DNA of 64,000 nt from JBEIQE01 sp040376705 (GCA_040376705.1 JBEIQE010000005.1:1-64000), one strand, 5' to 3'; positions 1 through 8,409 are shown, counted from the stretch's first letter. Made by a program: numbers and translations. The notes: a model not told the origin generated them from the letters alone.

Positions 1-114
1 ACCAGCGACCGCAGAAGCGGAGGCTGCAGCAGTTGGACCCTGCTGAACGGCTCCGACGGCGTTTAACGCCTTCGGGCCATCTTTATCATTGAAGTCGCTC
101 GGTCTGGCGATCAT
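1..114 (-). CDS. N-terminus of the gene downstream of nusA (ylxR- or infB-like position), partial
   Basis: The first 38 codons of a reading frame that runs off the left edge. It starts at an ATG 22 bases after the nusA stop, with a GGAG ribosome site about 8 bases upstream. The peptide begins MIARPSDFNDKDG and then becomes Ala/Val/Gln-rich. In alphaproteobacteria the gene after nusA is normally ylxR (DUF448 RNA-binding protein) followed by infB. The visible residues contain no diagnostic motif of either, so identity rests on gene order alone. It is probably cotranscribed with rimP and nusA. Confidence 0.5.
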   Translation of the reverse strand, partial: MIARPSDFNDKDGPKALNAVGAVQQGPTAAASASAVAG

Positions 115-135
115 GGAAGGCGCTCCGTTCCATGA

Positions 136-1656
136 TTACGCTGCTGCGCCATCGCCCTTGGCTGGCTCATCGCCAAACCAATGGGCACGGGCTGCCATGA
201 TGACGGCATTGGCCTGCTCAGGCGTCAGGCTGCCAGCGCCCAGCGCTTCGATCAGCTCATCGCCAGCCAGGTCGGCTACGTCATCAAGGGTCTTGAGACC
301 TTTTTCGCCAAGGGCAACAACATGCGCAGGCTTGAGGCCCGGCAGCACGGCTACAGCGTCGGCAACGCCCAGCTCTTTGCGCTTGGCTTCCATTTCCTTC
401 GCCTGTGCGGCCAGCCATGCAGTTGCACGGTCGCGCAGTTCACCAGCAAGGCTTTCGTCGAGACCTTCAATGGCTGAGAGATCTTCAACCGATGAACCGG
501 CCAGTTCTTCAACCTGCGTGAAGCCTTCTGTCACCAGCAGCTGGGCGAGTACTTCGTCTACGTCCAGAGCCGCGGTGAAGAGATCAGTGCGCTCCTTGAA
601 CTCGCGGGTGCGGCGCTCAGATTCTTCGGCTTCTGTCATAATATCGATGTCCCATCCGGTCAGCATGCTTGCGAGACGCACATTCTGGCCACGGCGACCG
701 ATGGCGAGGCTGAGCTGCTCGTCCGGTACAACCACTTCCATGCGGTTATTTTCGTCATCAAGAACGACCTTGCTGACTTCAGCCGGGGCGAGCGCGTTAA
801 CAACAAAGGTTGCCGGATCGCCAGCCCAGGGAATGATGTCGATCTTCTCGCCCTGCAGTTCCTGCACAACGGCCTGAACACGGCTACCGCGCATACCAAC
901 GCAAGCGCCGATGGGGTCGATGCCGCTGTCGTGCGAGAGTACAGCAATCTTGGCACGGCTACCCGGGTCACGGGCAACAGCCTTGATTTCAATGATGCCG
1001 TCGTAGATTTCAGGTACTTCCTGAGCAAACAGCTTGGCCATGAACATGGGGTGGGTACGCGAGAGGAAAATCTGCGGACCACGCTGTTCCTGACGTACGT
1101 CGTAAATGAAGGCACGAATACGATCGCCAACCTTGTAGTGCTCGCGCGGCTGCAGCTCGTCGCGGCGCAGGAAACCTTCGGCACGGCCGAGGTCAACTGT
1201 AACGTTGCCGTATTCAACGCGCTTCACGCTGCCGTTGATCACTTCGTTCACGCGGTCCTTGAACTCGATGAACTGGCGGGCACGCTCGGCATCGCGCACC
1301 TTCTGCACGATAACCTGCTTAGCAGCCTGAGCGCCAATGCGGCCGAACTCAACCGGCGGCAGCTCTTCGGTCCAGACGTCGCCAACCTTCGATTCCTTGT
1401 TAACCGTAAGCGCTTCCTTGAGCGTGACCTGCTGGGGAGCCAGCTCGGGGTCTACTTCTTCAACCACAGTGGTGGCGCGGAAGAGGGTCATGTTACCGGT
1501 CTTGCGGTCGATACGCGCACGGATATCCAGCTCGGGGCCGTACTTGGCACGGCCAAGCTTGACGAGCGCCTGCTCCATCGCGTCGAGAACTTCCTCGCGG
1601 TCAATGTTCTTTTCACGCGCAACGGTATCAGCAACCTGCAACATCTCTGCCATCAT
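136..1656 (-). CDS. nusA: Transcription termination/antitermination factor NusA
   Basis: NusA binds RNA polymerase and nascent RNA and modulates pausing, termination and antitermination in the cytoplasm. The 506 residues show the family layout: an N-terminal RNAP-binding domain, an S1 domain near residues 135-200 (GSVKRVEYGNVTVDLG), two KH domains (GMRGSRVQAVVQELQGEKID and IGRRGQNVRLAS), and two acidic helix-hairpin-helix C-terminal repeats (SAIEGLDESLAGEL, LPGLKPAHVVALGEKG) like those of other proteobacterial NusA. It overlaps the rimP stop by 4 bases, so the two genes are translationally coupled. The start may be MMAEM or the second Met. The order rimP-nusA-(ylxR/infB) is universal in the class. 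Confidence 0.97.
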   Translation of the reverse strand: MMAEMLQVADTVAREKNIDREEVLDAMEQALVKLGRAKYGPELDIRARIDRKTGNMTLFRATTVVEEVDPELAPQQVTLKEALTVNKESKVGDVWTEELPPVEFGRIGAQAAKQVIVQKVRDAERARQFIEFKDRVNEVINGSVKRVEYGNVTVDLGRAEGFLRRDELQPREHYKVGDRIRAFIYDVRQEQRGPQIFLSRTHPMFMAKLFAQEVPEIYDGIIEIKAVARDPGSRAKIAVLSHDSGIDPIGACVGMRGSRVQAVVQELQGEKIDIIPWAGDPATFVVNALAPAEVSKVVLDDENNRMEVVVPDEQLSLAIGRRGQNVRLASMLTGWDIDIMTEAEESERRTREFKERTDLFTAALDVDEVLAQLLVTEGFTQVEELAGSSVEDLSAIEGLDESLAGELRDRATAWLAAQAKEMEAKRKELGVADAVAVLPGLKPAHVVALGEKGLKTLDDVADLAGDELIEALGAGSLTPEQANAVIMAARAHWFGDEPAKGDGAAA

Positions 1657-2180
1657 GATTTGGCGCTCCTCTTGCTATTTGGCTTTTTTTCCGAGTTTTT
1701 CTTCGGACTCCGCTTGAGCGGATCATCCGAAATTTCGAGCTTACCTTGTGCAATCGAGGCGAATGGCAGCTCAACCAGCTCACCCTCAACTTCCATACGA
1801 ACCTGGGTGCCATTGGCGCCCTTCAGCTTACCCTTGAACTTGCGGCGGCCCATAGCATCGAGCGGTTCACTCAGCTCGACCTTGGCATGATGACCTGAAA
1901 AACGCTCGTAATCCGAGAGGCGCACCAGCGGGCGGTCGAGGCCGGGCGATGAAACTTCAAGCGTGTAATGCGCCTTGATGGGGTCGGCCACGTCAAGCAG
2001 GGCCGAAACGGTGTTTGAGATATCGGCGCATTCTTCAACCGTCAGCGTGCCGACTTCAACGCGCTCAGCCATGATCTGCAGGGTGCCGCTTTGATACTGC
2101 ACGCGCACGAGATCGAAGCCCATGCTCACAATGCTGGGCTCAATAATTTCTGCAATCTTTTCTTCGACCGAACTGCTCAC
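1653..2180 (-). CDS. rimP: Ribosome maturation factor RimP
   Basis: RimP is needed for late maturation of the 30S ribosomal subunit. The 175-residue product has the two-domain RimP layout. The N-terminal half has EPSIVSMGFDLVRVQYQSG and the motif TVEECADISNTVSALLDV. The segment YTLEVSSPGLDRPL is the family signature. The C-terminal SH3-like domain is followed by a Lys/Ser-rich basic tail. It is the first gene of the rimP-nusA operon and overlaps nusA by 4 bases. A strong stem-loop lies 30-56 bases upstream of the start codon, in what should be its leader. Confidence 0.95.
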   Translation of the reverse strand: MSSSVEEKIAEIIEPSIVSMGFDLVRVQYQSGTLQIMAERVEVGTLTVEECADISNTVSALLDVADPIKAHYTLEVSSPGLDRPLVRLSDYERFSGHHAKVELSEPLDAMGRRKFKGKLKGANGTQVRMEVEGELVELPFASIAQGKLEISDDPLKRSPKKNSEKKPNSKRSAKS

Positions 2181-2210
2181 TCAAACTCCAACTAAAACCT
2201 AATTATGCAA

Positions 2211-2236
2211 AAGGGCGGGCTTTTGGGCCCACCCTT
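2211..2236 (-). promoter_or_regulatory. Stem-loop in the rimP-nusA leader (attenuator-like)
   Basis: On the minus strand, arms AAGGGTGGGC and GCCCGCCCTT form a 10-bp stem with a CCAAAA loop, running straight into TTTTGCAT. The RNA of this strand pairs fully, with one U-G wobble. The plus-strand RNA would have a C-A mismatch, so the structure is built for the rimP direction. It lies about 30 bases before the rimP start and 350 bases after the preceding gene, which suits a leader attenuator or protein-binding hairpin better than a terminator for that gene. The regulatory role is inferred. Confidence 0.5.
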
Positions 2237-2586
2237 CAATTTGGTATCCATCACTGTGACGCTACCATGGGATTTCGATGCGCTTTATAAGGAGAAAGAC
2301 TCGAAAACGCAAGGTGATTCGGGAAGACGACAACCAGCCCCACAAACGGCACTTAAAGAAAATATATAAATATCAATCAGTTATGCGCCAGAGCGCTTGT
2401 TTTATTCTTTAAGCCATTGTTATAAAACGATATTTCTCTAATCCGGTTATAATTACAGGGGTGAGTCAGAAACACATTAGCAGCCAGACTGGGGCGCAGG
2501 GCCTTAACTGGCGGATTGCGGCTGAAAAAACCGATAGCTGCTGACGCATTTCCCGTACGGCGAATGGCGGCGCGGTCGGCCCGGTA
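2237..2586. other. Non-coding interval upstream of the rimP operon
   Basis: About 350 bases without a convincing gene between the metalloprotease stop and the rimP leader. The part around 2350-2460 is AT-rich and likely holds the rimP-nusA promoter reading leftward. I could not pick an unambiguous -35/-10 pair. Short open frames here lack ribosome sites and coding bias. Confidence 0.5.
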
Positions 2587-3369
2587 TTACTTTTGCCGCG
2601 AATGGATGTTTTTAAGGGCTGTAGTTGCTGCATAGCCCACACCCGTAATAAACGCATAAGCCAGCATGTGCGGCAGCAAATCCACCAAGGGCTTAACCAG
2701 CGGCAGCGCAGCCGTACCCGGCACCAACAGCAGACCGATACCCGTGCAGGCGATTATGCTGGTTGCCATAAAGGGCACTGCCACTGTTTCCCGCGCCCGC
2801 TGCAACAGATTGCGCCCGTAGAGATTCTCGATCTCGATATGCCCCATTTCATGCGCGGTTGCGAAAACGGCCTGCGCCTCAACATCGCGCCGCGGCAACC
2901 CGGGCTTATAAAAACCACCAAGGTCGACGACAAGGCTGGCACCATTATCGCTGTAGTTAACCTCAGCATGATGCACGCCCTTAACTGCATCTGGCCCATT
3001 TTTAAACGCGAGCGAGTAAGTCACCGCTATATCGCGTGCAGGCTTTACCTCAGCCTGTCTGATAAATTCTTCGAGCACACCAGCACTGCGGCTATAGCTG
3101 CGCAATTTCATGCGCTGCTGCTGGGAGTCTGACTTTCGCCCCGGCCGCTCAGCGCGTTTTTCCATCATCTCGTTGATTTTTCTTGGCCAGCCCGAATAGG
3201 CCAACATCACCAGGCCCAATGTCCCCGCCACACCAAAGGCCAAGGTGCAGGCCGTAAGCGACGATATTACCCCTAAGGCAATAGCCGGTTTCTCAACCAG
3301 CATGCTCGCCCAGCGCTCAGCACGCTCGCCCCGTAACAGCGGGTAATTGAGAATATCTTTGAAGTTCAT
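2587..3369 (-). CDS. Membrane-anchored zinc metalloprotease-like protein (HEMGH motif)
   Basis: The 260-residue protein contains HEMGH at residues 173-177 within FATAHEMGHIEIENLYG, the HExxH zinc-binding helix of gluzincin-type metalloproteases. Two hydrophobic segments precede it (about 28-60, separated by short loops) and two follow (about 197-222 and 230-250), so the active-site helix should lie in a cytoplasmic or periplasmic domain between membrane hairpins. This recalls M48/HtpX-type peptidases in layout, but I do not recognise the exact family. The third metal ligand is not obvious; the Glu residues in IEIENLYG are candidates. It is divergently oriented from the following mscS gene. 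Protease activity is inferred from the motif only. Confidence 0.6.
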   Translation of the reverse strand: MNFKDILNYPLLRGERAERWASMLVEKPAIALGVISSLTACTLAFGVAGTLGLVMLAYSGWPRKINEMMEKRAERPGRKSDSQQQRMKLRSYSRSAGVLEEFIRQAEVKPARDIAVTYSLAFKNGPDAVKGVHHAEVNYSDNGASLVVDLGGFYKPGLPRRDVEAQAVFATAHEMGHIEIENLYGRNLLQRARETVAVPFMATSIIACTGIGLLLVPGTAALPLVKPLVDLLPHMLAYAFITGVGYAATTALKNIHSRQK

Positions 3370-3476
3370 GCCCGGAGTTTAGAAAAACACTGCGACATTG
3401 TGCAACCGGAATCAGGGTTAACGCGTCAATCTGGCATCTGTTTATCGCTGATTTATAAGGTTAATTATAGCCTATC

Positions 3477-4418
3477 ATGATTGACCAGTTCACCCAGTAC
3501 CTCGAAAAGGGGATGCACGAGTATTTACCCGACGCTTTGGGCAACCTCGATTACGCGCCCGATGCGCTAGATAAAATGAGCGGGCTCGAGAAGCTGGCCG
3601 CCAAGGTGCCGGGCGCTCTCGTCATCATCATCGCGGGCGTTATCCTGCTCGCTTTGGTCAAGCTCTCGCTGCGCCTGCACCGCAAGTTCAAGGCCAAGCG
3701 CCTGACCAACCCTGAAGACATTCGCCGGCTTGATACCGTTAACCGCGTGATGCGCTATGCGTTTAGCGCGCTCATCAACATCACCATGATCCTGCTGGTG
3801 TTCGACCAGCTGGGCATTGCCCTCACCCCGCTTTTGGGTGCTGCGGGTATTGTCGGTATCGCGGTCGGTTTCGGTGCGCAGAGCCTGGTAAAGGATTACA
3901 CCACCGGCCTGTTCCTGATTATTGAAAACCAGATCCGTCAGGGCGATGTGGTGGAAGTTGCCACCAAGAGCGGCGTGGTGGAGGAAGTCACCCTGCGCTA
4001 TGTGCGCCTGCGCGACTACGAGGGTAATGTGCACTTTGTGCCCAACAGCCTGATTACCGCTGTGACCAACAAGAGCCGTGGTTTTGCCTTTGCGGTAATG
4101 GAAGCAGCAATCAAGCACGACCAGAAGATTGATGTGTGCCTGAAGTTGATGCGCGAGATTGGCGAAGAGATGCGGCAGGACCCTGTGTTCGGCCCCAAGA
4201 TCATCGAAGATATCGAGATTACCGGTGTTGACCGCTGGGCCGATACCTACCTTGTGCTGCGTTGCCGCTGCAAGGTCTGGCCGCTGGAGCAGTGGAAGGT
4301 GAAGAACGAGTTCCTGCGCCGCCTCAAGCTGGCGTTCGATCTCGCCAACATCGAAGCCGCACTCTCTACCCCGCCTGCTAACGACAGTACGCCTGAAGCT
4401 GCAGCCGTTAAAGCCTGA
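3477..4418 (+). CDS. MscS-family small-conductance mechanosensitive channel
   Basis: A 313-residue inner-membrane channel protein that would open under membrane tension to release solutes. Two hydrophobic segments (about 42-66 and 98-118) precede the pore helix GAAGIVGIAVGFGAQSLVKD. The MscS beta-domain signature QIRQGDVVEV and VHFVPNSLI follows, then an alpha/beta C-terminal domain. Size and layout match the E. coli MscS type. The C-terminal tail is Ala/Pro-rich. It converges tail-to-tail with the hypothetical gene that follows: the two stops abut with no space. A second, longer MscS homologue lies at 44.4 kb. Confidence 0.9.
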   Translation: MIDQFTQYLEKGMHEYLPDALGNLDYAPDALDKMSGLEKLAAKVPGALVIIIAGVILLALVKLSLRLHRKFKAKRLTNPEDIRRLDTVNRVMRYAFSALINITMILLVFDQLGIALTPLLGAAGIVGIAVGFGAQSLVKDYTTGLFLIIENQIRQGDVVEVATKSGVVEEVTLRYVRLRDYEGNVHFVPNSLITAVTNKSRGFAFAVMEAAIKHDQKIDVCLKLMREIGEEMRQDPVFGPKIIEDIEITGVDRWADTYLVLRCRCKVWPLEQWKVKNEFLRRLKLAFDLANIEAALSTPPANDSTPEAAAVKA

Positions 4419-5186
4419 TCACTCAGGCTTCATGCCATAGCCATCGGGTAGATAAAAGCCATGGCGCGGTTCATACCGGTGGGTGATGAGACCCACAGCG
4501 CGCCCGACCCGCTCAATCGCGGGTGCAGCTGCGGTGATACCAGCAAACAGCAACATACCGAACACATAGCTAACCCCACCCTGTGAGCGTGGACGAGCAC
4601 TACGGTCCATACGGTCAATCTCTTCTGGCGAGGGAAGGGAAGCATCATGTGGCAGGCTCATGTTATAGCGCCCGCTCGAGACCAGCATATAGGGCTTCTG
4701 TTTGGCCATAATGGCGAACTTTTCGGTCGGTGACTGATGATAAGTAATCTCAGCCCCCACCTTGGGCCAGTCGGGCCCGGCTACCGCAAAGCGGTCGCTC
4801 GTCTCGGCAAACTCGAACACCTCGCCCGAGGTTGTGTTCTCGGCGCGCCAGTTACCTTTGCCGAGTTTCCTGGTGATGCGTGCTTCATAAGGCGGTGTGA
4901 TCTGCAGAATTTCTTCTCTGCTTTTGATACGGCCAAAGTTGTCGTTACGCACATGCAGCAAGGTACCTTCAGGCAGTGCGGAAGGTTGTAATTCCGGTGT
5001 TTCGTGAAACTGAGCCATCACGCCTTGCGGCATCTTGGTGTGGAAGATGGTCGAATGGCCCTCCCGGTTGGCATAGGTCTGATGCGCAACTACAAGGCAC
5101 ATCCAGTCACGCACCGGGCGCGGGCGGCGCGCAGGCTGCTCGGCGGTTGGCCCGTATTCGTCGTCTGGTGAATATCCCGGCTTCAT
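4419..5186 (-). CDS. Hypothetical protein with C-terminal hydrophobic segment
   Basis: A 255-residue protein I do not recognise. The start is well supported by an AGGAGG site 5 bases before the ATG. The N-terminus is Pro/Arg-rich (AEQPARRPRPVRDW), followed by a probable beta-rich domain. A single hydrophobic stretch near residues 207-225 (SYVFGMLLFAGITAAAPA) could be a membrane anchor or a buried helix. No catalytic motif is visible. It sits between mscS, converging with it, and trmB, which is on the same strand 90 bases away. Codon use resembles its neighbours. Confidence 0.7.
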   Translation of the reverse strand: MKPGYSPDDEYGPTAEQPARRPRPVRDWMCLVVAHQTYANREGHSTIFHTKMPQGVMAQFHETPELQPSALPEGTLLHVRNDNFGRIKSREEILQITPPYEARITRKLGKGNWRAENTTSGEVFEFAETSDRFAVAGPDWPKVGAEITYHQSPTEKFAIMAKQKPYMLVSSGRYNMSLPHDASLPSPEEIDRMDRSARPRSQGGVSYVFGMLLFAGITAAAPAIERVGRAVGLITHRYEPRHGFYLPDGYGMKPE

Positions 5187-5277
5187 TTTGCCCTCCTAAT
5201 GAAAGCGGCAGGCTAGTGAGATTGCACCATGACGGCAAACCCGTTTTGGGCCTGGTACAAACAAAGCAAGATTGTTT

Positions 5278-5952
5278 CTAGGTATTGTTGCGGCGTGTGA
5301 AACGCAGGAAGTAGGGCCTGCCCTTGATCGCCTTCAGCTCATAACGGGTTGCGGGCCAGTCGTCCGGCCGTGTGAGCCAGTCGTGGCACTTGGCAATATT
5401 CCACTGGAACGCAGGGTGCTTGCGCGTGTGCGAGGTCATCCAGGGCAGGAGCGATTTATCATCAGTCGCCAGACGCAGCTCGGCACCGGGCTTGATGAGG
5501 CGCGCGAGGCGGTTGAGATTCTCGGGGCCAATAAAGCGGCGCTCCCAATGGCGCTTCTTCGGCCATGGGTCGGGGAACAGCACGAACACACGGCTGAGCG
5601 AGGCATCGGGCATGGCATCGAGCAGCGGGCGCACATCGTTAGGCAGAATGCGGATGTTCTTGAGCTGCTTGTCTTCAATCTCGGAGAGCAGCTTGGCCAC
5701 GCCATTTATGTAGGGCTCGGCACCAATCAGCAGCACATCAGGGTTGCGCTCGGCCTGCCAGATCAGATGTTCACCTGCGCCAAAACCTACCTCGAGCCAT
5801 GCTTCTTTCCAGCCTTCAAGTACTTGGGCAATCTGGCTGATATCGATGGTGAGGCGCGGCAACAGCTCTTCCACCAGCTTTTCGCGGTTGGGGCGCATTT
5901 TCTTGCCACGACGGCGGCCATAGAAATTTTCGAACTTATTCGGAGGCGTCAT
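5278..5952 (-). CDS. trmB: tRNA (guanine-N7-)-methyltransferase TrmB
   Basis: TrmB transfers a methyl group from SAM to N7 of G46 in the tRNA variable loop. The 224-residue product shows the N-terminal FYGRRRGKKMRPNRE, the SAM-binding segment LEVGFGAGEHL, the invariant FPDPWPKKRHWERRFI, and the C-terminal LRLATDDK and YFLRF elements. In many alphaproteobacteria trmB lies between metK and rimP, as here. In this genome several small genes separate it from both. SAM for the reaction would come from the nearby metK product. Confidence 0.96.
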   Translation of the reverse strand: MTPPNKFENFYGRRRGKKMRPNREKLVEELLPRLTIDISQIAQVLEGWKEAWLEVGFGAGEHLIWQAERNPDVLLIGAEPYINGVAKLLSEIEDKQLKNIRILPNDVRPLLDAMPDASLSRVFVLFPDPWPKKRHWERRFIGPENLNRLARLIKPGAELRLATDDKSLLPWMTSHTRKHPAFQWNIAKCHDWLTRPDDWPATRYELKAIKGRPYFLRFTRRNNT

Positions 5953-6048
5953 AGTTAAAGCTGCCTATTTAACTTGCAGTGAAAGTGGCCGCGTTGTTAC
6001 AGTTCTTCCTACAAAGAAGCAAGAACAAGCGTAACGGGAGTATAGGCA

Positions 6049-6318
6049 ATGCCATTCGTAATTGTTACCGGCCAGTCGGCCAAATTCGGCGACAGCTATT
6101 ACTCTGGCCCCGTAAGTGCCATGCAGGCTGCTGCCATCAGCATCGGCCGCCCGCGTGATATCCCTACCGTATCTGATATTAATGCCGCCACGCGTATTCC
6201 GGTTATCTTCAAACAGCAGGCCGAGATGAAAGCCAAAGAGCTGCAGGCCCGCATCGCGTATGACGACCCCAAACCGGTTAAACTGCTTAAATGGCTGTTC
6301 TCGGCGCCAAGCCGCTAA
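6049..6318 (+). CDS. Small hypothetical protein (89 aa)
   Basis: An 89-residue frame beginning MPFVIVTGQSAKFGDSYYSG. A GGGAG sequence about 10 bases upstream and GC-rich third codon positions support it as real rather than the opposite-strand frame. It has no signal peptide, membrane segment or recognisable motif. The C-terminus is helical and Lys-rich, ending in an aromatic-hydrophobic segment (KLLKWLFSAPSR). It lies divergent from trmB and converges with the prepilin-like gene. Function unknown. Confidence 0.6.
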   Translation: MPFVIVTGQSAKFGDSYYSGPVSAMQAAAISIGRPRDIPTVSDINAATRIPVIFKQQAEMKAKELQARIAYDDPKPVKLLKWLFSAPSR

Positions 6319-6329
6319 ACAAGAATTTA

Positions 6330-6995
6330 CTAGCGGCAGCCAACACCTACAAAAGAATGCGCGCTGCATAAAGCCACGACTGCATCGATATCTGTTGCAC
6401 CGAACTGGAATAGCGTTGCCGCGCCCTGGCTAGGCTGCAGGCTGCAAGATGCGTCAGCAGCAGCGCTATCACAGGTCCAAACACTCAGACTGTTAATTGG
6501 CGCGGCTGCACGCCCGCCATTCTCAAAATACGACATATTAAAACCAGCCAGACTGCGCACTAAACGGATACAGGCCGCCTGAGGCATGCTCAGCCCGATT
6601 TCAAAACTACCAGGCGGATCGCCCGCCTGATCGTACATACGGGTATTGGCGTACCCAATTTCGGTCTCAAGATAGACATCATCATCGGCGGGTATGGCGG
6701 TAAGCTTCCACGACTTGGGGAAGATGCCCATTTGCATACCGGCAGTATTCATACGCTGCCAGCCGTTGGGAAATGTAGTTGGCACCAGTGATACGGGCAC
6801 AAGCTGGCTGGCGGTCTGGCAAGTTTGCAAAACCGCCTTCTGGATTTCGCTCACCTGAAAACTCAGACGCGCCGCACTAGCCGCAGTCCAGATGCCGCCA
6901 ATCACCAGGCCGACAACGCCCAGCACAATAGCCGCTTCAACCAGATTGAAGCCCCGCTGGCGCACAGCCGCAGTATAATTACGTGTTGGTTGCAT
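6330..6995 (-). CDS. Prepilin-like protein with type IV N-terminal cleavage/methylation motif
   Basis: The 221-residue protein starts with a short basic leader (QPTRNYTAAVRQRG), then FNLVEAAIVLGVVGLVIGG. This is the prepilin peptidase site (cleavage after Gly, methylation of Phe, Glu at +5) followed by the hydrophobic pilin helix. The globular remainder has two Cys pairs, in keeping with a pilin or pseudopilin disulphide fold. Its substrate would be a type IV pilus or type II secretion assembly, none of which is encoded nearby, so it is an orphan here. Likely a minor pilin or a PilS-like pilin; the specific system is unknown. Confidence 0.75.
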   Translation of the reverse strand: MQPTRNYTAAVRQRGFNLVEAAIVLGVVGLVIGGIWTAASAARLSFQVSEIQKAVLQTCQTASQLVPVSLVPTTFPNGWQRMNTAGMQMGIFPKSWKLTAIPADDDVYLETEIGYANTRMYDQAGDPPGSFEIGLSMPQAACIRLVRSLAGFNMSYFENGGRAAAPINSLSVWTCDSAAADASCSLQPSQGAATLFQFGATDIDAVVALCSAHSFVGVGCR

Positions 6996-7053
6996 AACTT
7001 ATTAGTAATGCTGCAACTGCGAACAGTAAATTGTTATTTTACGCAATTGCTTC

Positions 7054-7072
7054 CCCTATACGTAATATAGGG
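7054..7072. promoter_or_regulatory. Inverted repeat upstream of the prepilin-like gene
   Basis: CCCTATA and TATAGGG arms (7 bp each) flank CGTAA. The repeat lies 60-75 bases before the prepilin-like start and overlaps a TATATT-like -10 on the minus strand. It could be an operator; no regulator is assigned. Confidence 0.3.
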
Positions 7073-7101
7073 CTTTAGGGGCTAAAAAGACAGTTCCGGC
7101 C

Positions 7102-7131
7102 AACAAAAAGCCGCCGGATTGCTCCGACGGC
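7102..7131 (-). terminator. Rho-independent terminator of metK
   Basis: On the minus strand a 9-bp stem (GCCGTCGGA / TCCGGCGGC, one wobble) with a GCAA loop is followed by TTTTTGTT. It lies 26 bases past the metK stop, where an intrinsic terminator is expected. Confidence 0.88.
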
Positions 7132-7156
7132 CCTTTTGTTCTTGAGGTGCTTGAAC

Positions 7157-8326
7157 TTAAGCAGCCAGCGCGCGCTTGAGCGGCTCGACCAGATCCAGCT
7201 TCTCCCAGCTGAAACCGCCGTCGGCATCCGGCTCGCGACCGAAGTGGCCATAAGCAGCAGTGCGGGCGTAGATCGGGCGGTTGAGCTTGAGGTGCTCACG
7301 AATACCGCGCGGGGTGAGGATCATCACTTCCTGCAGGGCCTTTGAGAGCTTCTCTTCATCAACCTGACCGGTGCCGTATGTATTTACATACAGCGCCAGC
7401 GGCTTGCTTACACCAATCGCGTAGGCAACCTGAATGGTGCACTTCTCGGCGATACCGGCGGCAACCACGTTCTTGGCGAGGTAGCGCATGGCATAAGCGC
7501 CCGAGCGGTCAACCTTGGTGGGGTCCTTGCCTGAGAAGGCGCCGCCACCGTGCGGGGCTGCACCGCCGTAGGTATCGACGATGATCTTACGGCCGGTGAG
7601 GCCAGCATCGCCATCCGGACCACCAATGACAAAGCGGCCAGTGGGGTTAACGTAGAACTCGGCTTCGGGGCACATCCAGCCTTCAGGCAGAACCTTCTCG
7701 ACATACGGACGCACAATACGACGAACTTCTTCCTGATCGATGCGCTCGTTATGCTGGGTCGATACAACGATGGACGAAGCACGCACCGGCTTGCCGTTTT
7801 CATAGACCAGCGAAACCTGGCTCTTGGCATCCGGACCGAACATGGGCTGCTCGCCACTATGACGGGCCTTGGCCATTTCTTCGAGAATACGGTGCGAGTA
7901 GTACAGCGGCGCCGGCATGAAGGTCGGGGTTTCCTTGCAGGCATAGCCGAACATGATGCCCTGATCGCCTGCGCCTTCGTCCTTATTGCCGAGCGCGTCT
8001 ACGCCTTGTGCAATGTCGGCCGACTGGGCGTGCACCAGCACGTCAATTTTAACAGTGGCCCAGTGGAAGCCCTTCTGCGCGTAGCCGATCGAGCGAATGG
8101 CTTCACGCGCAGCAACTTCAAGATCATGCGGGGTGATGTCCTCGGGGCCGCGCACTTCACCAGCCATAACGACTGTATTGGTGGTGGCTAGCGTTTCTAC
8201 GGCAACGCGCGCGTAGGGATCGGCCTTCAGGTAAAGATCGACAATACTGTCGGAAATACGGTCACATACCTTATCGGGATGGCCTTCGGAAACTGATTCG
8301 CTGGTGAAGATATAGTTGTTGGACAC
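7157..8326 (-). CDS. metK: S-adenosylmethionine synthetase MetK
   Basis: MetK makes SAM from methionine and ATP. The 389-residue product starts with FTSESVSEGHPDKVCD (ATP and methionine contacts). It contains GAGDQGIMFGYA, the GGGAFSGKDPTKVDRSGAY phosphate-binding stretch and, near the C-terminus, AAYGHFGRE. All are signatures of bacterial MetK, and the length is typical. It follows the XRE regulator gene with an 83-base gap containing a plausible promoter, and ends at a strong terminator. I looked for a SAM-sensing riboswitch in the short leader and saw none that I could support. Confidence 0.98.
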   Translation of the reverse strand: MSNNYIFTSESVSEGHPDKVCDRISDSIVDLYLKADPYARVAVETLATTNTVVMAGEVRGPEDITPHDLEVAAREAIRSIGYAQKGFHWATVKIDVLVHAQSADIAQGVDALGNKDEGAGDQGIMFGYACKETPTFMPAPLYYSHRILEEMAKARHSGEQPMFGPDAKSQVSLVYENGKPVRASSIVVSTQHNERIDQEEVRRIVRPYVEKVLPEGWMCPEAEFYVNPTGRFVIGGPDGDAGLTGRKIIVDTYGGAAPHGGGAFSGKDPTKVDRSGAYAMRYLAKNVVAAGIAEKCTIQVAYAIGVSKPLALYVNTYGTGQVDEEKLSKALQEVMILTPRGIREHLKLNRPIYARTAAYGHFGREPDADGGFSWEKLDLVEPLKRALAA

Positions 8327-8364
8327 TGCAAAAGCCCCCTCAAAGAACGCTTGTTAGGCGTTAA

Positions 8365-8392
8365 TTGATAGAGGCTTTATACCGTGGGTCAA
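8365..8392 (-). promoter_or_regulatory. Candidate sigma-70-type promoter of metK
   Basis: On the minus strand TTGACC (-35) is followed after 16 bases by TATCAA (-10), about 40 bases before the metK start. A purine-rich site (GAGGGGGC) precedes the ATG. Position and spacing fit, but the -10 is imperfect. Confidence 0.4.
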
Positions 8393-8409
8393 CAGATATT
8401 GTAGCTGGC

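Noticed and set aside
931..1890. Plus-strand frame of 319 codons opposite nusA and rimP
   Set aside because: Shadow of two well-recognised genes on the other strand; no homology features of its own.
5272..5958. Plus-strand frame opposite trmB
   Set aside because: The minus-strand frame has all TrmB motifs; this one has none.
8327..8409. SAM riboswitch in the metK leader
   Set aside because: The 83-base gap is short and I could not fit the stems or conserved bases of the SAM-II or SAM/SAH classes. A simple promoter explains it.
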